Positions 61,568 to 64,000 of a stretch of DNA of 64,000 nt are shown here, in pieces. Under the pieces are notes generated by a model. It saw only the letters and a program-made list of their open reading frames with translations, ran no database searches and was not told the origin of the DNA. This stretch comes from HLUCCA09 sp965277275 (lineage in GTDB: Bacteria; Pseudomonadota; Alphaproteobacteria; Rhodobacterales; Rhodobacteraceae). Position 1 is the first letter of the stretch. Each line of letters starts with the position of its first letter. A program made the translations under genes and the position numbers. The stretch lies in the NCBI GenBank assembly GCA_965277275.1, contig CBDICG010000001.1:620001-684000 (forward strand), in the 5' to 3' direction.

Positions 61568-61593
61568 CGCTGGCGGCACCATCGCCGCCAGCG
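61568..61593 (+). repeat. Ten-pair hairpin after the binding-protein gene
   Basis: CGCTGGCGGC / GCCGCCAGCG, perfect, around the loop ACCATC, 18 bases after the binding-protein stop. It has no T tract (it is followed by CCCCCC), so it is more likely an mRNA-stabilising or attenuating element within the transcript than a full terminator. Confidence 0.75.
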
Positions 61594-61615
61594 CCCCCCA
61601 TTCGTGGAGCAGAAG

Positions 61616-62587
61616 ATGATTCGCCTTGCCCTCGTCGGACCCGGTCGTTGGGGTCGTATTCTCGTGGAGGCGGTTCAGGGACACTCCGAGCACGTGACCT
61701 TCACAACAGCCGTCGCGCGCTCTCCCGCCAAGGCAGAGGAGTGGTGCGCCCAACTTGGGCTCTCGCTCACGACAGAGCTCGCCCCCGTGCTGAGCGACCC
61801 GGAAATCGACGGCATCGTCCTCGCGACGCCCCATTCCCAACACGCAGCCCAGATCGTCGACGCGGCGGCGGCAGGCAAGCACGTGTTTTGCGAGAAACCC
61901 GTAACGCTGACGCGCAAGAGCATTGAAACCGCAATGGATGCAGTGCGCGCCGCTGGCATCACATTTGCCGCCGGGCACAACCGGCGCTTTCTGCCGGCCA
62001 TGGAGCGCATCAAGGCGATGATTTCGGGCGGCGACCTGGGCACTGTCCTGCATATCGAGGGCAACATGAGCGGGCATGTCGGTGCGCGCTACACGCCCGA
62101 TATGTGGCGCGTCGATCCGGTCGAGAGCCCGGCGGGCGGGTTGGCGGGCTCCGGCATCCACGTGATCGACGCAATGATCCATCTGCTGGGCCCGATCGCT
62201 TCGGTCACGGCGCAGAGCGACCGGCTCGTCCACGAGATCGAGCTCGACGACACCACCAACATGCTTCTGAAGTTCGAAAGCCGCGCCACCGGCTACATCA
62301 CGGCCATGACGGCAACCGCGCCGATTTTCCGGATGCAGGTGTTCGGCGAGAAGGGATGGCTCGAACTGCGCGGAGAAACCGAGCTGGCATGGACCCCGGT
62401 TACCGGCGTGCGCGAGGTCTGGACGTTCCCGGCCGTCTCGACAGAGCGGCTCCAGCTCGAAGCCTTCGCCAAGGCCATCCGCTCCGGAGAGCCCTACCCC
62501 ATCGCTCTTGACGACGTCGTCAACGGCGTCGCGGTGTTCGAGGGGGTCTCGACCTCCCGCGAGACGGGCACATGGGCCATGGTATGA
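61616..62587 (+). CDS. Gfo/Idh/MocA-family oxidoreductase
   Basis: A 323-residue NAD(P)-dependent oxidoreductase from ATG 61616 (GGAG 9 bases before; GTG 61604 is an alternative). N-terminal Rossmann LALVGPGRWGRILVEAV, the LATPHSQHA strand, the EKPVTLT motif with Lys, and AGHNRRFLPA are typical. GSGIHVIDAMIHLLG holds the D-x3-H pair. Family members oxidise or reduce sugars, inositols and related hydroxy compounds. It overlaps the following transporter gene by 4 bases. Confidence 0.92.
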   Translation: MIRLALVGPGRWGRILVEAVQGHSEHVTFTTAVARSPAKAEEWCAQLGLSLTTELAPVLSDPEIDGIVLATPHSQHAAQIVDAAAAGKHVFCEKPVTLTRKSIETAMDAVRAAGITFAAGHNRRFLPAMERIKAMISGGDLGTVLHIEGNMSGHVGARYTPDMWRVDPVESPAGGLAGSGIHVIDAMIHLLGPIASVTAQSDRLVHEIELDDTTNMLLKFESRATGYITAMTATAPIFRMQVFGEKGWLELRGETELAWTPVTGVREVWTFPAVSTERLQLEAFAKAIRSGEPYPIALDDVVNGVAVFEGVSTSRETGTWAMV

Positions 62588-63483
62588 CCGCCGCCCACAG
62601 ACCCACGCGCAACGCTCTGGGGGCTCTGTTGCTCACGGGGTCGTGGGTCTTTTTCACGACAGAGATGGTCGTCGTGCGCTTCCTCTCCGAGGATCTGTCC
62701 ATTGCCCAGATCGGCGTGTTCCGGCAGGCGACCCAGGTGATCGCGCTCCTTCCGCTTGTCTGGTGGACGGGTGGCGCGTTCCTGCGGACAAAGCGCCTGC
62801 CCGAGCACGTCGCGCGTGCGTGTTGCAGTTCGGGCGGCATGTTCCTTTTCTATCTGGCCTTTGCGCTGCTGCCCCTCGCGCTGGTGACGACGATCACGTT
62901 CCTGCAGGCGATGTTCGTGATCGTATTGGCGACGCTCTTTCTCGGCGAGCGGATCGGCCCGCGCCGGATCGGGGCGGTTCTCGTCGGATTTATCGGCGTG
63001 CTGATCGTCATGCGGCCCGGATACGTGCCACTGGAGACGGGGATGTTCGTCGCTCTGGCGGGGGCGCTCGTCGCTTCCCTTCTGATGATCCTCACCCGCA
63101 GCCTTTCCTCGACAGAGGGTCGACTGACGATCATGTTCTACTCGTCGTCGATGGGGCTGGGGTTGATCGCAATCCCAGCCGTGTTTGCATGGCACCCCAT
63201 CGACGTGGTGCATCTGCCGATGCTCTTGCTGGTTGGCGTGGCCGGTACCACAGGGCAGTTCCTGATGGTCGGCGCGTATCAGGTCGCCGAGGCATCCGCT
63301 CTTGCCCCCGTCGATTACATCCGCCTGATCTTTGCCGTCGCCGCAGGCTATCTGGTGTTCAGCGAGATACCGGACGCCTGGACATGGGCCGGCGCCGCCG
63401 TAATCCTCACTGCCGTCGGCTATGCCACGCACCGCGAACGCGTCTCCGCCCAAGCCAGGGCGGCAGCAGGCGCCGACACCTAG
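62584..63483 (+). CDS. DMT-superfamily (EamA) membrane transporter
   Basis: A 299-residue protein from ATG 62584 with ten hydrophobic helices arranged as two EamA repeats: FLGERIGPRRIGAVLVGFIGVLIV in the first, and FSEIPDAWTWAGAAVILTAVGY in the second. EamA proteins export or import small metabolites such as amino acids. The 4-base overlap with the oxidoreductase upstream and 16 bases to the aminotransferase downstream put it in one operon with both. Confidence 0.9.
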   Translation: MTAAHRPTRNALGALLLTGSWVFFTTEMVVVRFLSEDLSIAQIGVFRQATQVIALLPLVWWTGGAFLRTKRLPEHVARACCSSGGMFLFYLAFALLPLALVTTITFLQAMFVIVLATLFLGERIGPRRIGAVLVGFIGVLIVMRPGYVPLETGMFVALAGALVASLLMILTRSLSSTEGRLTIMFYSSSMGLGLIAIPAVFAWHPIDVVHLPMLLLVGVAGTTGQFLMVGAYQVAEASALAPVDYIRLIFAVAAGYLVFSEIPDAWTWAGAAVILTAVGYATHRERVSAQARAAAGADT

Positions 63484-63499
63484 CCGAAGGAAGATCCCG

Positions 63500-64000
63500 A
63501 TGACCGAGAAACGCCATCCAACCTACCTGCTGACCCCCGGCCCCCTGACCACCGCGGCCGCGACCAAGGAGGCAATGCTCTACGACAAGAGCCCCAACGG
63601 CCCCGAGATGGTGGCGCTGGTCAAGTCGGTGCGGTCGTACCTCGTGGAGCTCGCCAATGGCGACGACGCCTACGATTGCGTGCCCATGCAGGGCAGCGCG
63701 ACCTACGGCATCGAAGCGGCCCTCAACTCGCTGGTGGAACGCGAGACAGCGCATGTTCTTGTCGTCGAGAACGGGTTTTACGGCCTTCGCCTGCGCGAAG
63801 TGATCACCGCATGCCGGTACCGCGTGTCCTCTCACGAAGGGCCCATCGTGCCGCCCGTCAATGGCGCCGACATTGCCGCCCGGCTGGAGGCCGACCCCTC
63901 GATCACCCATGTCGCGATCTGCCATTGCGACACCGGGACGGGCATCCTCAATCCCGTCGCCGAGATTGCGGAGGTCTGCAAGGCCCGCGGGGTGAAGCTG
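63500..64000 (+). CDS. Class V aminotransferase, PhnW-like (5' part only)
   Basis: The frame opens at ATG 63500, preceded by GAAGGAAG, and runs off the window end after 167 codons. The N-terminus YLLTPGPLTTAAATKEAML and the segment VPMQGSATYGIEAALNSLV are those of 2-aminoethylphosphonate-pyruvate aminotransferase and related alanine-glyoxylate/serine-type enzymes. VLVVENGFYGLRLREV and HVAICHCDTGTGILNPV follow. The PLP lysine would lie beyond the window. Whether the substrate is a phosphonate cannot be decided; no other phn gene is present. Confidence 0.85.
   Translation, partial: MTEKRHPTYLLTPGPLTTAAATKEAMLYDKSPNGPEMVALVKSVRSYLVELANGDDAYDCVPMQGSATYGIEAALNSLVERETAHVLVVENGFYGLRLREVITACRYRVSSHEGPIVPPVNGADIAARLEADPSITHVAICHCDTGTGILNPVAEIAEVCKARGVKL

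Noticed and set aside
63500..64000. Phosphonate degradation operon
   Set aside because: The aminotransferase resembles PhnW only in its N-terminal part and no phnX, phnA or phosphonate transporter gene is present.

Overview
The window is high-GC DNA with tightly packed operons and many 4-base start/stop overlaps. Its gene content suggests a phototrophic or marine alphaproteobacterium of the Rhodobacteraceae. The markers are a full gas-vesicle cluster beside a tyrosine ammonia-lyase of the Rhodobacter type, a SoeABC sulfite dehydrogenase, VPLPA-type C-terminal sorting proteins, NasT/NasS control of nitrate assimilation, and intergenic repeats with a GGATATTT...CACAATGAA core. The species cannot be named from the sequence alone.

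Region by region. (1) 1-211 is the end of a CheW/CheV-like gene. (2) 309-11311 is a gas-vesicle operon: gvpN, a small basic protein, gvpO, gvpJ, gvpH (Hsp20-like), gvpF, gvpG, a two-ring Cdc48-type AAA ATPase, three more GvpF/L-family proteins, a GvpS-like gene, gvpK, a large coiled-coil protein, and gvpA last. (3) 11299-12924 (minus) is a tyrosine ammonia-lyase, the enzyme that makes p-coumarate for photoactive yellow protein (PYP). It overlaps the end of gvpA by 13 bp; no pyp gene is visible. (4) 13201-27006 is a complete nitrate assimilation operon: nasT, nasS, a terminator/antiterminator leader, nrtA, nrtB, a fused two-ATPase nrtCD, nirB, nirD, nasA and cysG (siroheme for NirB). (5) 27030-27965 is a decayed amidohydrolase. 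(6) 28170-30452 is a cobalamin riboswitch followed by btuC and btuD. (7) 30592-35034 holds an orphan ParA-type ATPase, two VPLPA-CTERM secreted proteins and prfC. (8) 35625-40647 is soeA, a DHFR/RibD-like gene, soeB and soeC, followed by a second coiled-coil protein whose N-terminus resembles that of the coiled-coil protein in the gas-vesicle operon.

(9) 42592-64000 is a catabolic and transport region. It holds a DUF1906 protein and an aldo/keto reductase-RidA fusion that diverges from an operon of TIGR04076, a second aldo/keto reductase and a complete branched-chain-amino-acid-type ABC importer. After a strong terminator come HyuA/HyuB, then a divergent SDR/PanE-like/creatininase set, a sugar-nucleotide-type epimerase, a family-5 solute-binding protein, a Gfo/Idh/MocA oxidoreductase, a DMT exporter and a class V aminotransferase cut by the window end. 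These look like one or two uncharacterised uptake-and-degradation pathways for small N-containing (cyclic amide or imine-forming) compounds. The substrate cannot be read from the sequence.

No rRNA, tRNA, CRISPR array, transposase or phage gene was seen.
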